From assembly GCA_000469685.2 (NCBI GenBank), contig LS997565.1, positions 32,272,645-32,336,644 on the forward strand: DNA of 64,000 nucleotides, in the 5' to 3' direction. The notes under the pieces were generated by a model. That model was not told the origin of the DNA. It made no database searches and worked only from the letters and a program-made list of their open reading frames with translations. The position numbers were made by a program, and so were the translations under genes. Source of the DNA: Haemonchus contortus (Eukaryota; Nematoda; Chromadorea; Rhabditida; Trichostrongylidae). How positions within the stretch are numbered: position 1 is the first letter of the stretch; each line of letters starts with the position of its first letter. Shown one piece after another: positions 1 to 13,187 of this stretch.

Positions 1-3000
1 CTCCCACTTTGCAATTTTGAACACCAACCCTGACCACGATTTTCATAAAGCAAAGCATATCATTTTAGAGTGTAGAAATATAGCTTTCGACTAATTCACA
101 GCATGGTTCGACCACACAGAATCTGATTGGGAAAATCATAGTCTGTTTAGACAACGACATTGCTTATGCAGCAACTTGATATATGCAGTTGTATAACACT
201 TGGGAATTACTAGAAAAGAAGTCTGTACTCACAATAGCAATATATTGAATCAATCGAAAGCACTAGCAAACGTATTCTCACCCTGAGTTTTGCCCCAAAC
301 GAACCGAGCAGTGAACAGCGAGAATCCTGCCCTACAATGTCACGGCTCACGTGGCTGATGACCCTCGGAACTTTCAGTTCAAACGAAAAGGGTAGTCCTA
401 ATGCGCATATGACTTCCTGAAGTTCGCATCTCTGCACTAATGTATTGAAAGCTACTGTAAAGTGAAGCTCAGGTTCCAGAATTGAAGTCTTCATAGAAAG
501 AGACGTCAGTGGAATGCAGAGGATTATGGTGATCTTTGGTCAAAGGTGGAAGTGTCATATGACCAACATCTTCTTGTTGCAGTTCACTGGGAATCGAATA
601 ACAGCTGGTTTTTCAAAAATCAGTCAGTTTTTGTGGAACGAAGCGCTAAATCACTTTCAGCCTAATCCATTTGTTGTACTACACATACGCTCTGGTGGCT
701 ACGCTAATCAAGCGAGGCAAGTTCGGAAGAGTTCCTATATAGATTGTAAAGTAGATAGAATGTTCATGGAATCGTGATAATCCTCCGAAGAACCAGTAAT
801 TCAATAAGCGAGCAGCTCTGGGCGATGGCTAGGCTTATACGTGGCTCAGGAAACTCAAAGAAAGCTATGGGGACTGGAAAAGTCCACCAAAGAATTGTGG
901 CTTTCCATGTCACAATTAGGCACTTCGTGACAACACCCCTCAGTCGCCGTCGTCAGGCTGAGACTGGACGACGAACGAGAACCATGAGATCGCTTTTCCG
1001 TTACAGGAAATATCAATCATTTTGAACAAGGCATAAGTCACGAACCGCCCAATCCGTCGATGGTCCGTCGGTGAATTGCTCTATATGCGTAGAGTAACCA
1101 ACGTTTTATTGGAACAACATTTTTCCAGAAACTCACTTTTATCGGCATCGCTCTCTTTCATTTCCCTTTACTATTTATTATCCTCTTTTTCTATCTAGTA
1201 TCTCTTTTCTACTTAGTTCTCTTCACACAGTGAAGACATAGGCTTATTGAATGATTAAATAATAAGGCTGTCCGCATTTATCCACCCAATTTTGTAAGCG
1301 CCCGAGCGTTTCACTTTGCACCAGGATCTTTCTGGCGTTTGAATGCCTGTTAGACCTGGGCTGTGATGTTCTAACCGATGCATAATAATATATAATACTT
1401 CCAGTCTAGTGTTGTAAAGACGAATCGGCCTCAGAGGATGAAGGGGCCAGCCTACTCAGAGAGTAATGGGCCAGCATTTCAGTTCATGATCACACGAACA
1501 ATTCTTAGCGCTCTAGCATTACCGTGAGATATTGTATCTCTCCGAAATCCAGCCTCTAACACAGCAGACTGAGCGGGAGCATCGTTCGCTTGGGAAAACA
1601 TTCACCTTCTGCAGAACGAGTGATTGTTAATTTTTACAAAGGACCCTGCTCATGGTGAGCAGGGTGTAGTAGAGACTGATTTAGAAGGTACATTTGTTGT
1701 CAAACTTGGATTGCAAACTGGATCTAACTTGGAATGCAAGCTGGAAAATACCCTTTGCTCTATTCTCAGATTTCTTTGCTTCTCCATGACAGTGTAACAA
1801 AATCTAACATGGCCATTACCCTAAGGGGTTGCCCCGTCGAGTTCCCCTTTTGCTTGTTCTTCGTTTCTTCTGGTTCTATGTTAGCCGTTTGTAGATTCTT
1901 GGCGCATTATATAAAAGGCACAGTTCGCAATTTTTTGAGCTACCTTTTTAGGTTTGGAAGTAGAAGTGTTCGTTGAGAATATTGCATCAGAATCTTGGTC
2001 TAGGTGATGCAGTTAGCTTTGTTGGGTCCGAAGGGACACGATTTTGAGCGTCGCAATCAGCGACCCTGAAGTGGAGTGGTCATTGACCGGCAGGAGACTA
2101 TTATTTCTCATTGTTTATGTGACTTGCCCGGATAATGCGCTTTCGGCCGAATCTGGACAGAATTACGACTCTGAATGAGCAAAAATTGGCATTCCGTTTT
2201 CATTTATCATTCTTTTGCTCAGTTTGATTCAGGCCTCTGATGAAGGCCTACATTTAGTGGACGGGGAGGGGACCTAGCTTCACCAATGCGCAAGAGTCTC
2301 TTTCTTTCTCTTTTTCTCTATCTTTTTGTCTCTCTCTGTGTCTCTCTATTCTATCACCATTGGCGGATGATGACTACGGAATCTTTGATTGAGTGCACCA
2401 TATCCCTATTTTATGGATAGCCTATCCTGTAATTCTTTTTTCTGTTGCCCGTTCCAGTAGAGCTTTGATGTTCTCACGCTTCGAGACCCTAATTGTAACC
2501 GCAAGAATGTCAGTAAGCTCTGGTGGTACAGCATCAGATACTCCCCAACTTCTCCCCTGCTGTAACCTCGGCATTAAGGATTACACAGGCAAGAATCTTG
2601 TGCCTTCTGAGGTTCTGAGGAGAAAGTTTCAATTGATTTCAACAGCCTTAAGTGTCGAAATGATGGTCCTCTTTATGAGCCATGATCTACCGTCCAGGCG
2701 GACAAGTCCGGGTGGACAAATCCCGCTGGTTCAAGGTTGGCTGAACTGAACGTTGGGTTGGAAAGCATGGCGGAACAGGCAGGAATGTTGACAAGATTAC
2801 TCGATTCGTCTCATCAGTCATACCACTCACTAAACACACTCACCACTAAACAACTACATACCACGCTCTTGCTCTTATGCTCCTCTGTCAAGATTTATTG
2901 TCGCCAATATTAAACATACAGCCTGAGCGTGAGCACAGGACAGCAAGGATGTGAGCTTCTGGGGTAGGATCTCACCATGACCGAATCCGCTTAGAGTAGG

Positions 3001-5559
3001 TATGTGAAAGAAAGTTAACGCTGCCGAAGCCGGTACACGTGGCCTCGGTGATCGTGTAATAAGCATTTGGGGAGTTATTAATCACAAATTGAGAAACTCT
3101 TGTTGAAAAGATTTTTCAGGGCTCTAGAAATAGATGAATTTTGGTTCCGCTTTCCAAAATTTTAGTGTCCAACTTCCAACTTCTCCGTCAAAAATGCAAA
3201 AGGCGGCAAATGCATTTGTTCTACACAGATGGCACCTGATGTTTTGACTGACTGGTGAATGACTCGAGCGGAAAAATCCTTCACTGTCGACTTTGCCATC
3301 CAGTAAACACAAACAAAAGGCGAAAGGATGCATCGAGACACCCTCACTTCGGTCTTTTTCTGTTTTTTCTTCTGTCCTGACCGCAATGGGAATACAGAAT
3401 AATAGTATTAATAAGTTTTTATCAGAATACGAAACATAAGTCATGCCCTTGACTTTGTTGGAGGAAGTAATGAGGACCACGCTTTTTAGTCCCGCTTTAC
3501 CCCGCAACATTTAAGGGCTTGGGTCAATTTAGGGAGTCTTCTCAGACAGTGAGATGGCAAGATCGTGATTCGGGTGATACGGGATTGTCCACGTAGACAA
3601 CGATAGAAGGTCTACGAATATGTACTCCTGATGGTGGTGTTATCATCAATCCACAGCATATCATATCATCCAAGCTTCAGTTGAATAACCAAGTCGCTCA
3701 ATTCTGAGAAGACCGATTCAATAGAGGAATGGATTGAATTTTTAACGAATGGTTGATGCTGATTGGGGATATCTTGCGAGCAGTTTCTAGTCCCCGCTGA
3801 GTGCGGCTTTCACATTTTTGTCTTCTGCTACTGATGCCATTTTGTTGTGAATTTGCAAATGTTGTTGTCATTCTTCATGTTGTATTGCTGTTCTTTTTCG
3901 TCAGCTGTTTGAATTTACTGCGAAGCTGCTAAAATGCGAATAATGCGGCTTTTGCAAGGTCTTCGGAACGCGACCACCCCAGGGAGTGGGAAACGGTGAA
4001 TGCAATTTTGATCCTCACATGCGCCCTGTCTTAGCCGCTTTTCGTCCTGACAGTGCCACAGTTTCATCGTAGCAGGGATTCTCGACGACAACATCATGTA
4101 CTCTGCCTTCGATATTATAAAAAGAACGAAGCAGGGGAAGGATATCAAGATGCTCAATCATTTCTAGCTAGAGCTTATTCGTGTACCGTCTTGAAGGCCT
4201 CGATTATATGGTCCCATAACCCTTTCACCTGATAGGTTTCACTCCGCACTGTTGGTTTTTATGATAAGTCAGTGCTGCAGTTCGTACAAATGAAATAATT
4301 AGAGCCCTTCAAAGAGTTCAAAGAAAGGTCGTATGTGACTCGATGTTTACTATGTGCTAGTCTGACCTCAAGAGCCATGATCCAATCGTGGTGAAATTTT
4401 GACGACCGCGCTTAACTCCCCTATTTTTTCTCGTAATTTTGGAAGCTAGTTTCAGCTAGTATTTTCATGCCAATTCCTATATAGGATGAGATGATCTAAG
4501 TTGGTGACATGATTGGAGTGCCCATACCATGTCAGTTCAGATTCGTTGAACGACTTCTCCATGGTCCTGCTCTAATATCCAATGACTTGAAATAGCCAAG
4601 AAATTGGTTCGGTCACTAGTTGTAAACAATGCAAGCGACAATAGAATTCGGTTACCTCTCCCAAATTCTGGATATCCATCGTATCCAAGGTTCTGGCAAT
4701 AACTGACAATACACAGGGTTCAAAAAACTATTTTAGGGGTGGATGTTGAGAATGATGTACTTCAATCGGATGTGGGCCAGTCGTTTAGTTTTCTCGTAAT
4801 CTCCTTGAATGCGGGTTAACTGCGACTTGGACTTCGGCTCAATGAGCTTCGCCCAATCATGATGACATTCCTAGCAGCCAGCCGAGTTGCGATGTGTTGT
4901 TTTCTTTCTGCTTGAGCGGGTCTCATGTTTTCTTTCCAAGCTGTTCTACGCCCTCCTCACTCATGGTTTTGCTCATGAGCGAGTCGGTAGGCACTACAAG
5001 TCATAGAACAACTTTTTGTTTATCCTGGCTGTTTTTCGATTCACTCTACTGATTTTCCTTTCTATTCTAGCACGTATGACATTCCATCAGTTGAACTTCA
5101 CTTCTCATTGACCTTGTATGTGTAGCTTTCTGACCTTTTCCTTGTAGTAAAAGACACTCCAAAAAGTTGTTTTCTTTCATCTGAACTCGGACCAATTATC
5201 GGTTCGTCCAAGAGTTTGGTTGAGTTTTAGATCCTCGGACTCACCGAACAGGTGGTAGAAATCATGTCATTGCGTCTGCCTACTGTCATTGAACATTGCT
5301 TACGCCAGTTAATGTCCGAAGACAAACTTCTCAGAGACTGCAGCATCTGAGATCTTGAAGAAGTGAAAACTTAGGATCAGATAAATTCTCCCCTTGTTAG
5401 TGCTGAAAAGTGCTAAAGTGTTAGTCCTAGAAAACCGGCTTCCGAGGTCATTAACGGAATACAGAAAGTCATCCTTTCGTAAGTCCAAATGAAAGTGACT
5501 TTTGACGGAATATCATGACGGCTATGTAGTAGATCTCTGTAATGAGATTCCAAAAGGCC
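1..5559. other. Region without a recognised gene
   Basis: No exon chain with consistent splice phases was found. The first 200 bp read, on the plus strand, as a possible decayed LINE tail (DHDFHKAKHIILECRNI), too weak to call. A pyrimidine-rich tract lies at 2297-2352. The CCCGTTCCAGTAG block of the 23.7-25.6 kb repeats recurs at about 2450. A MITE-like end (AAGGCACAGTTCGCAATTTT) lies at about 1915. Confidence 0.4.
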
Positions 5560-6420
5560 AGCACTCGATATGAAATATGTAGAGGCCGCACCCCAGAGTC
5601 TCCGATGAATTCATCGTCATGCTTTCCTTTTTAGACACAACTTATCTTTGGCTTCTTTCTCGAGGTAATCTTCAGCGATATTCTTTTCCCTACCGTAATG
5701 GTTGCTGAACCGTTTAGAAGATTTCCTCTTGTACAGTTCACAATTCGAAAGATCGACTCTTCGCTCTCCCTGAAGCCGTGGAACTCAGTCTCTTCACCTT
5801 AAGCCAGTACTCGTTTTCTGCCAGCATCTTCCGCCTTTTTTCTAGGCTGTCCTGAAGTTCTGCCCTACGTTTCCGTCAGAGCGATGCTATTCGGGTAAAG
5901 GATGGTTTGAGATGGATCGTCTGAAAATACTCCTGTGATGACCTCCTTTGTAAGCAGGAGTAAGAAAGGGCTCAGGAGCGATTTTTGTTTTAGTTCAATC
6001 GTGATGTTGAACCGTGAGTTGAGCGTATGACTCTTAGTTTTCGTCTAAGAGTCATACGCTCCGCTCCAGAGTCTTAGACCTCAAAAAGTGAAGTTCCCAG
6101 TGTCCTTACCAGGAATGAAGGATTCGACCACAGTATGAGGTGGAGCACTTCTCCAGATCGAAGAATGTTAGGTAGCAGAGTCTACATTTTCCTCTAAACT
6201 TCCTCTTGCATAGCTGCCAGGATGACATCCATTGTGGAACGTTTATTAAGTGGACAATTTCCACGTACAGTTTCATGGTCCGCGTAGGCAACCAAATCCC
6301 GTGGTAGTTCCTCTTAGGCAAGTCTGGTGCGCAATTCAAGGACTTAAGTCTGAGGCATCTCCTTGTCATCGATAAATTGCAAACATTTGTTTTGCTGTAC
6401 AAGGGGACAACTCGTCATAG
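5560..6420 (-). pseudogene. LINE reverse transcriptase relic
   Basis: Minus-strand pieces match non-LTR RT motifs: RNYHGIWLPTRTMKLYVEIV (the YRGIxLL...MKLYE block), RSTMDVILAAMQ, KFRGKCRLCYLTFFDLEK with the first catalytic Asp, then SPFLLLLTKEVITGVFSDDP. The YADD active-site motif is replaced by YPNS (about 5895). FHIECWPF at about 5575 resembles the later YGSECWP motif. Frames change several times and stops are present. A 17-bp perfect hairpin (6021-6061) interrupts it. Confidence 0.7.
6021..6061. repeat. Perfect 17-bp hairpin
   Basis: GAGCGTATGACTCTTAG, a 7-base loop, then the exact complement. It lies inside the 5.6-6.4 kb LINE relic and looks like a local inverted duplication. Confidence 0.9.
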
Positions 6421-6517
6421 TGCCTCATACAACGGTTAGTCAAAAATCTCTGCTCTACGAAAAGCCCTTGGCATTTCAGAGCGAATTTTTTGGAATTCTC
6501 GCATAGATATGTAGTGC

Positions 6518-7172
6518 TTAAAGGCACAGTTCACGATAATTTTGGGTAATCCAGATTATGATGAAAAATGGAAAAGACGAAAATAGTGCGATGAAGGTGA
6601 AGAAACTGCGTGCATCGGTGTTTTCAAAGTGAAAAAGGCTTCGAAAAGCCGTTTAAAAGGGGGTTGGACATGAGACCGGGAAAATGAAGAAGAGTGGTGC
6701 GTTTGGACGAGCTACACAATGTGTCTCACTGCGTACGTGTGGGTCCTGGTGCAAATAGCAGACTACGGTAAGTAAAAATTCATTCACTTATATGCATAAG
6801 TAAACAAAGAACCCGAGGAACAGCAAAGGTAGCTCACCTTTTTTAGCCTCTAGGAGTAGGAAATAAATAAGAGATCGCAGCAACAAAAAAAATAACAGAG
6901 GAAAAAAGAAAAAGAGAGGAACATCGATTCATCCCTCGGCGATCAGCTGATTGTGTGTGGGTCCTAGAACGAATAACCACAGTCCGTATTGTCTCGACAC
7001 TTGTCTGACGTGTCTGTCTGACATCGAACGAGGGGTGGGAAAGCCAATTGCGGACTATGCCCTGAGCGTCGAGATTGTGGGAGTGAGAGGATTCCTCCTA
7101 CCACCCATGCGGGCCGCTGGGTATTGATAGGGTAAGAACTCAATAACCTTTGTTATCGTGAACCGTGCCTTT
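6518..7172. mobile_element. MITE, family TTAAAGGCACAGTTCACGAT, copy 1
   Basis: Ends are TTAAAGGCACAGTTCACGAT and the reverse complement of CAAAGGCACGGTTCACGATA. The 655-bp interior has no coding capacity. It shares internal blocks (GGGGTTGGACATGAG) with copies at 16.4 and 39.4 kb. Confidence 0.75.
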
Positions 7173-8381
7173 GAGTAGCGTGCTAGCTTCATAGCATGGA
7201 AGATGCTCGGTATCAGTTAAAATGGAGCATAACTGTTGTAATAGCAGTCAGACTGGATATAAGCAAAGAGCCAACACAATATTTCTACGAATTCCTCATT
7301 CTGGACTACCGATAAACTACTCTGCATTGACGTTTCCGCCTCCTAGCCCAATGAAGCTACACATAAAATTATTGCCCACTGTAGCCTCGATCCTTACGCT
7401 ATAGATCACCGAGCTCTTTGCCCAATAGGGTACATGCTGCCACCTGAGGGAATGAACTGAGAACGGGAAGTCGACTTCTGTTGCCGAAGGCTTCGCTCTT
7501 CATGTTCGCCTTTCTGATTGATAGGATGTTTGCAGCTCTTCACATGCGCTGCAAAATTTTTCCCTCCACATGCTCTCAATTGAGCCTCCCTCTGAGGTGT
7601 AGGTTACCACATAGTTTATCAAACCCTTATAGGGTAATAACCCATTGTGCTGCCGAAGACTCAAAGATTTATTATCACACGAGCCATTCTAGATATAAAA
7701 TGGCATCTCTTTTCACCCATAGAAATTTGCATAATGTGAGTCGATTTCATGGTTTTGGACCCATTGGCTCCAGCTTGACCAAAGCCAACTTCCCTTCTGG
7801 GCCATAAATATTGCCGAAACCTACGTGAAGGAAATAGGCCATCTATCCCCGAGCACGCCACAGCCAGATGGAGCAATATCTTGGGCGTGCCTGCGTAATG
7901 CAAAGCGATGACATTTTCCCGTATTCACTTTATTTGGTCTGCCTCAACAGCTTATGAATACTATTACTTCTTTTATACTTAGTCGAAATGACAGCGGTAA
8001 TGCAACATTACGGGAATTTTCAGAGGTCTCACTCTCACTGTATCAACCAGAAGCTATCAGCTTCGCATCATGAGCGAAATGAAATTGGAGATCAGGTTTC
8101 ACGCCTCGTATGGGCATTTGCGAGGACTTCCTTCCTGAGGAGCAATCTCAGCGTTCCCATTCTTTTCCTTCAATACCTTTTTCTTTTTCATTTAATAGAC
8201 ATTGCTGCACTCTTCCCTTACATCTCTCTTTTGGCCAAAGCATAATTATTCGAAAATTACAAAGTGGTACACTTTTTTACCGTGGGAATGAAAAATCAAT
8301 CCAGATGAATCTGATTCGGAGAGGAGGAATATCAGGACCAAATGGTTCACGAATAGAGAAACGTATGGTGACCCGGAGCCT

Positions 8382-8884
8382 AAAGGCAAGTTCACGATAA
8401 AAATGGTTTTTGAGATTCTTCATACGATAAATTCGAGGGCTCCTCGTAAACCATGTTTAACAGGTCGGAAAACGGCTTTGTTAGGGAGCTATGAAGGCTC
8501 AAAGATTGGCCCATGTGTATGTATGGACGAGTTTCACCGGAATTGTAGATTCTTCATTGTTCACAAGGGAACCCACGTAGGAAGTTCAAACAACTTGTCA
8601 TGACCCACAGCGACAGTGAAAAGCAGTTCTGTACATTTTTGGTTTGATGTAGTCAGTTTTTTGCGCAATTGCCACAACTGAGATCTCGTCCGAACACCAC
8701 TTCCATGTTATTTCCGTCATGGCAATCTCGTCCATCCTCTATTTTCCCTAGTTTTGAGGAACCACATTCTTCTCGAAATCGGCGAATTTCTCGCTTTCTT
8801 CACTACCAATAAACTATTCACATCCGACTTCCTCTTTTTGAATAAAAAGGGGTACCTAAAAATTATTGCGAACTATGCCTTTAA
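8382..8884. mobile_element. MITE, same family, copy 2
   Basis: Left end TAAAGGCAAGTTCACGATAA, right end complementary (GCGAACTATGCCTTTA). The interior matches the copy at 24.7 kb and, inverted, those at 16.4 and 39.4 kb. Confidence 0.75.
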
Positions 8885-8957
8885 GTTGCGCTAGATGAAT
8901 AAGAAAGAGTAGAACATCATTGATCTAGACCCCTGAATTCAGAAAAGTCATTTTTCA

Positions 8958-9020
8958 TCCTACTTACTATAAAGCGTCTGTCTGTCTGTCTGTCGTTCTG
9001 TCTGTATGTCTGTCACGAAA
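8958..9020 (+). repeat. TCTG microsatellite-like leader
   Basis: TCCTACTTACTATAAAGCGT followed by (TCTG)n. It directly precedes the GC-rich repeat region and probably belongs to the same repeat family. Confidence 0.6.
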
Positions 9021-9479
9021 TTCCCTAGCTCCTTTAGATCTGCCTGGAGAGACCGGGTCAAGTGTGGGATGGGTGGGCCAGTTCTCGAGAAGTATAAAAC
9101 ACACATCACCTTGGCGAAGCCCCGCCCACAGTGGGCGTGGCGTGCATCGAAATGAGCTGGACTGAGGACCATGATTCCAAATTCAGCCACAAGACGGCCT
9201 CAAAATTGGGGTTTAAAGGTGGCTTGAGGTGCGCATTGGTAAGTTAGATCGAACTGGGGAGACTCACCCCCGATGGGCGGGGCGTTCTCCGAAAATGCAA
9301 TGTTTTATGAATACATTTATAACTTGGTTTGGAGAAAGCCAACAGAGCAGGAAAAAGTTGATTTGGGAGGAGCATTGTCGGAGGTGTCTCCAGCATGAAT
9401 GACGTCAGCGGAGACCCGCCCACAATGGGCGGAGCGTGCCTCGAAGCTCACATGCCTTCTTACATTTATATACGAAAAT

Positions 9480-10000
9480 CCATAATTCCGGTTCCCATGG
9501 ACGTAGAGAGTTCAAATTTGGTAGGAGTACAGGCGTCATGGAGGCAAAACTCATGATGGGTGGCAGAACCAGACTCCGCCCACAAGGGGCGGGGTTTGTG
9601 CGAAAATTCATAATTCTGTCCCAATGGACCTAGAAAGTTCAAACTTGGTAGGAGTACAGCAACCGCGATGGGGAAATTTATGGTGGGTGGTAAAATTGGA
9701 CTCCGCCCACAAGGGGCGGGGTTTGGGTGAAAATTCATAACTCCTGTCCCCATGGACCTAGAAAGTTCAAACTTGGTAGGAGTACAGGCGTCATGGAGGC
9801 AAAACTCATGGTGGGTGGCAGAACCAGACTCCGCTCACAAGGGGCGGGGTTTGTGCGGAAATTCATAACCCCCGTCCCAATGGGCCTAGAAAGTTCAAAC
9901 TTGGCAGGAGTACAGGCGACAGGATGGGAACACTCATGGTGGGTGGCAGGACCAGACTCCGCCCACAGGGGGCGGGGTTTGTGCGGAAACTCATAAATCC
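9480..10000 (+). repeat. 128-bp minisatellite array
   Basis: About four head-to-tail units, each starting near CATAAYTCC (9480, 9609, 9736, 9865, 9993), spaced 127-129 bp. Every unit has GTTCAAACTTGGTAGGAGTA and a GC hairpin, CCGCCCACAAGGGGCGGGG. Diverged units with the same hairpin lie upstream at about 9120, 9265 and 9415. Confidence 0.9.
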
Positions 10001-10910
10001 GATAAAGGTCTATAATGAAAATCAGTTCATGCGGCCCCGTCTCTCATGGCTAGAGCCCCTAGCGCGCGAGAGCGTGCGTAGCCACCTGGTATATGTATAT
10101 GTGGATAATTTTTGCATGACAGCTGTCGTTCTTAGGTGAAAGGAACAATGTGATGTCATCAGTCTGGACCTCTCTAAAGTTTGAAGAGAATTAATGCCTG
10201 AAAGTGTCACAAAAGGTGCAAACTTTGCTGCATTCCTGTTGAATTGATCCCTCAATCCCTCCGTTTTATTGACGCTGTTGGAATTTTGAAAACAGGGGTC
10301 GGCATCGAATACTCAAGCTCTTCGATGGTTTTTTCCAGTTGGTTAGATATGTATGAGAACACCATTACCAGTAGATACAGCCACTTCTTAGACTGTTCTC
10401 TTCGAAATTTAATTGAAAACCAGAAATATGTCCCTCACAATTGGCTGTGACGGCGTATGAAGGTACTCTCTTCTGAAGTATCCGACGCAACTGCAACAAT
10501 ATGTTTATGCAACTCCTTATGGGATTCAGGGGTGACCTGGGCCTTGCTACAAGACCATAGTTTAAGAATAATCAATACCAGACATTCGGAATCCAAACTG
10601 GACCTTATGACAACCACTTAGACCTTTAATGACAATATGACATTAGCATTATGACAAAAGAAAGCAACATAATTGTTTCGCTGCTATCAGCACCGGAGAT
10701 GGTAAGAAACACTGAAATACAAGCTCCCTTTGGTGGATTAACAAAGGGAGAAATCCTGTCTTAAGGTCGCTATACATAGTTTGAACCCACTGTCTTTGGC
10801 TAAACTCCGAGTGATCAAGGAGCGAACCCCTACTTTCGGCTCGGCAGGGACTGCTCCTCCCTAATCTTGTGCTATTGAAGGCCATTACCAATTGGTGACG
10901 GCCATTCATG

Positions 10911-11205
10911 GCCGGAAGTGGTGTAATGGCATGTGGCGCAGTAACACACGCGCAAGTTTTGGAAGTCAAATCTTGGATCGATATCCGTACAGGATAACCA
11001 AGAATTCCATCCCCTGGGGTTGGCTTCTTTGTACCGGACTCGTATGTAAGTCAAACCGCTGGGTTGGACGTCAGACTCCACCGCGGGTCATTGTGTAGAT
11101 AATATTCAAACTGAATACGTCACTAGGATCCTCAATGGAAGTCGGATGCGTGACCGCATTCCAGATGCGGGATTGACTAACAGTTAAGACTCCATCCTCT
11201 ATCCA
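10911..11205 (+). repeat. tRNA-derived SINE, copy 1
   Basis: Starts GGCCGGAAGTGGTGTAATGG (A-box region), with a decayed B box. The body reads GAATTCCATCCCCTGGGGTT and ends CGGGATTGACTAACAG. It belongs to the same family as the copies at 26.4, 27.5, 31.1, 34.9, 40.7 and 61.7 kb. Confidence 0.75.
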
Positions 11206-11603
11206 TGTGATGACCGACTGTTTTGCAACTGCCAAATGTGACTGTTTCTAGATTTCATTTCGATTTTCCAATTTTTCGTGAACATGGGCTCTACACCTAC
11301 CTACCGCCTACCACAAGTTCTTAGCTGCTCATTCAAAATGCTTGCGAATGATCTTGGGATGTTTATTTCTGTTGAAACGCCTCATTCGTCTCAGAATAGC
11401 AGGCAATACACGCTACTAACTTGTAGTCTGCCGCCAGTGAAATCCCTTTGATAGACAGTCAAATCTTCCAGCTCATATCGGACTCTCCTATTTTCCATGT
11501 GAATGTTGCCGGCCGCATCCTTCGAAATTCGAGCACTCTGGTTCAGAAAACAGCAAACAAATTTTTATCCACACACCCACTCACACACACTTACACACAT
11601 ATA

Positions 11604-13181
11604 CAGTACCGTTCAAAAAGAAATCACCTTGAACCTTTTCTGCCATAACTCACCTTGAACTCAATCGTTTTACCCGGTTTTTTGACAGTACACTTATCAA
11701 ACATTACCGACTCTCCTGCTATGCAGAATTGGCGGTAGCTCACTTCCGGCCAAGTGAGTGAATTTTTTTTCATAAAACTTGCGAAAAGAGCATGTTGTCT
11801 AGGTAAAATTCTTTATGTTTTTCGAGTCTGGAGATATTGGTGATCCTTCTATTCAGTCTGCTAATCGCCCCCAGTGAAGAAACAAAACTCTGGCTGTCGC
11901 TTTCTGAGCTTGGAGCAGCTCTCCGCCATTGCCACGGGCAGTAAGCAGGAACTGACCCATGCTCAACATCCAAGGCTGTTTGCTGTACCAATGTCTACTA
12001 TTACGAAGGCTATCAAAGGTATTGAGCCTCTCATAGGCCCAATCAAGCGAGCCAGCTCGGGAAGGTTACGGGTTGCCGCTTCTGAGGACGATAGAAAGAT
12101 CATTCGTGCATCGGCTCAAGATCCCAGACGAGCGTCTTCCGATATAATGGCCGAAATATCGACGACGGCGATGTCGCTACCATCTAGAGGTACCATCAAC
12201 AGACGCCTATGGGTTGCTGGAATGTATGGAGGAAGTCTTGTCACAAGGTATCTGGATCTCTGAAAAAACAGACGAGCTCGAATTCAATGGGCGCGTTAGC
12301 ACCTTCACTGGATCTTCGACCAATGACGCGTAGTCATCTAAAGCGACTAGTCAAAGATTGTTTCGCTTGGTTCACTCGAGTTTCGTCCGTAGATGACCTT
12401 TTAAAACACAAGTTCCGACTCCAAGTACCATTTGGCAACTGTCAGGTTTGGTGCCGGCTCAGTATTGGTTTGGGGATGGTCTCCGAGTCTAAGCACGGGG
12501 TCCATGCACCATATTCTCACCACTGCGACCTAGCAAATGTACGTAGACATTTTGGAAAAATCCACGCTATTTTTCTAACGTCGTGTGCACGGAAGAAAAT
12601 TTAATTCCAGTGAGATAATGACCCCATACACAGATCTAGAAGGGGCGCGCGAGTGGTTGACTCATCGGGAAATTCGATGCCTTGACTCACCTAGCCAGTC
12701 CCCTGACCTGAACATTAGTGGACCCTCGTGATAAGAACTCAAGAAAAGGATAGCCGATAAAACAGTCACAAATGCTGCTCAGAAGTTTGGCCTATTTGAA
12801 GAGGAATGGAAGGGAATCGATGAGTGCCTGATCGACAAGTTGGTCGAACCAATGCCCCGCAGATACCAAGCCATCATCGATGCCAACGACTTCACTACAA
12901 AGTGTAAGACTAGTAGTTAATTAGGCTTTAATCTCATGATGATAGCGTTCAAGTCAAGTGATTTATATTAAATTAATGAAACTGATGTTATTTTGTCCTG
13001 TTCAGAAAAAATGTGAAAAGTGGCCTTTTGAACGAAACAAAAAGTCGTTTCGTGAGTTCTGTGATGGATACATTGTATATCATAACTGCTGACAACATAC
13101 CAAAAAATCAGTCAAAAACATTGAGTTTGAGATGAGTTATGGCAAAAAAGGTTGAAGGTGATTTCTTTTTGAACGGTACTG
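11604..13181 (+). mobile_element. Tc1-type transposon (inactive)
   Basis: Inverted repeats of roughly 80 bp (CAGTACCGTTCAAAAAGAAA at the outer edge) are flanked by TA on both sides (11602-11603 and 13182-13183). The length of 1,578 bp fits the Tc1 family. The transposase inside is broken by stops and frameshifts. A CA-rich tract abuts the right end. Confidence 0.9.
11874..12918 (+). pseudogene. Tc1-like transposase pseudogene
   Basis: The first 129 codons are open and read as the paired-like DNA-binding region (KQELTHAQHPRLFAVPMSTI, KRASSGRLRVAASEDDRKI, TINRRLWVAGMYG). Beyond about 12260 the frame shifts. The first catalytic block (RVVI*SD*SK at about 12328-12360) carries two stops. The second is recognisable as SQSPDLN at about 12697-12717. 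Several more stops follow. Known Tc1/mariner superfamily architecture; no functional enzyme possible. Confidence 0.85.
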
Positions 13182-13187
13182 TATATA

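Noticed and set aside
10244..10450. Plus-strand frame with an internal TTTTTTCCAG acceptor
   Set aside because: After the acceptor no frame stays open with protein-like composition, and no donor follows.
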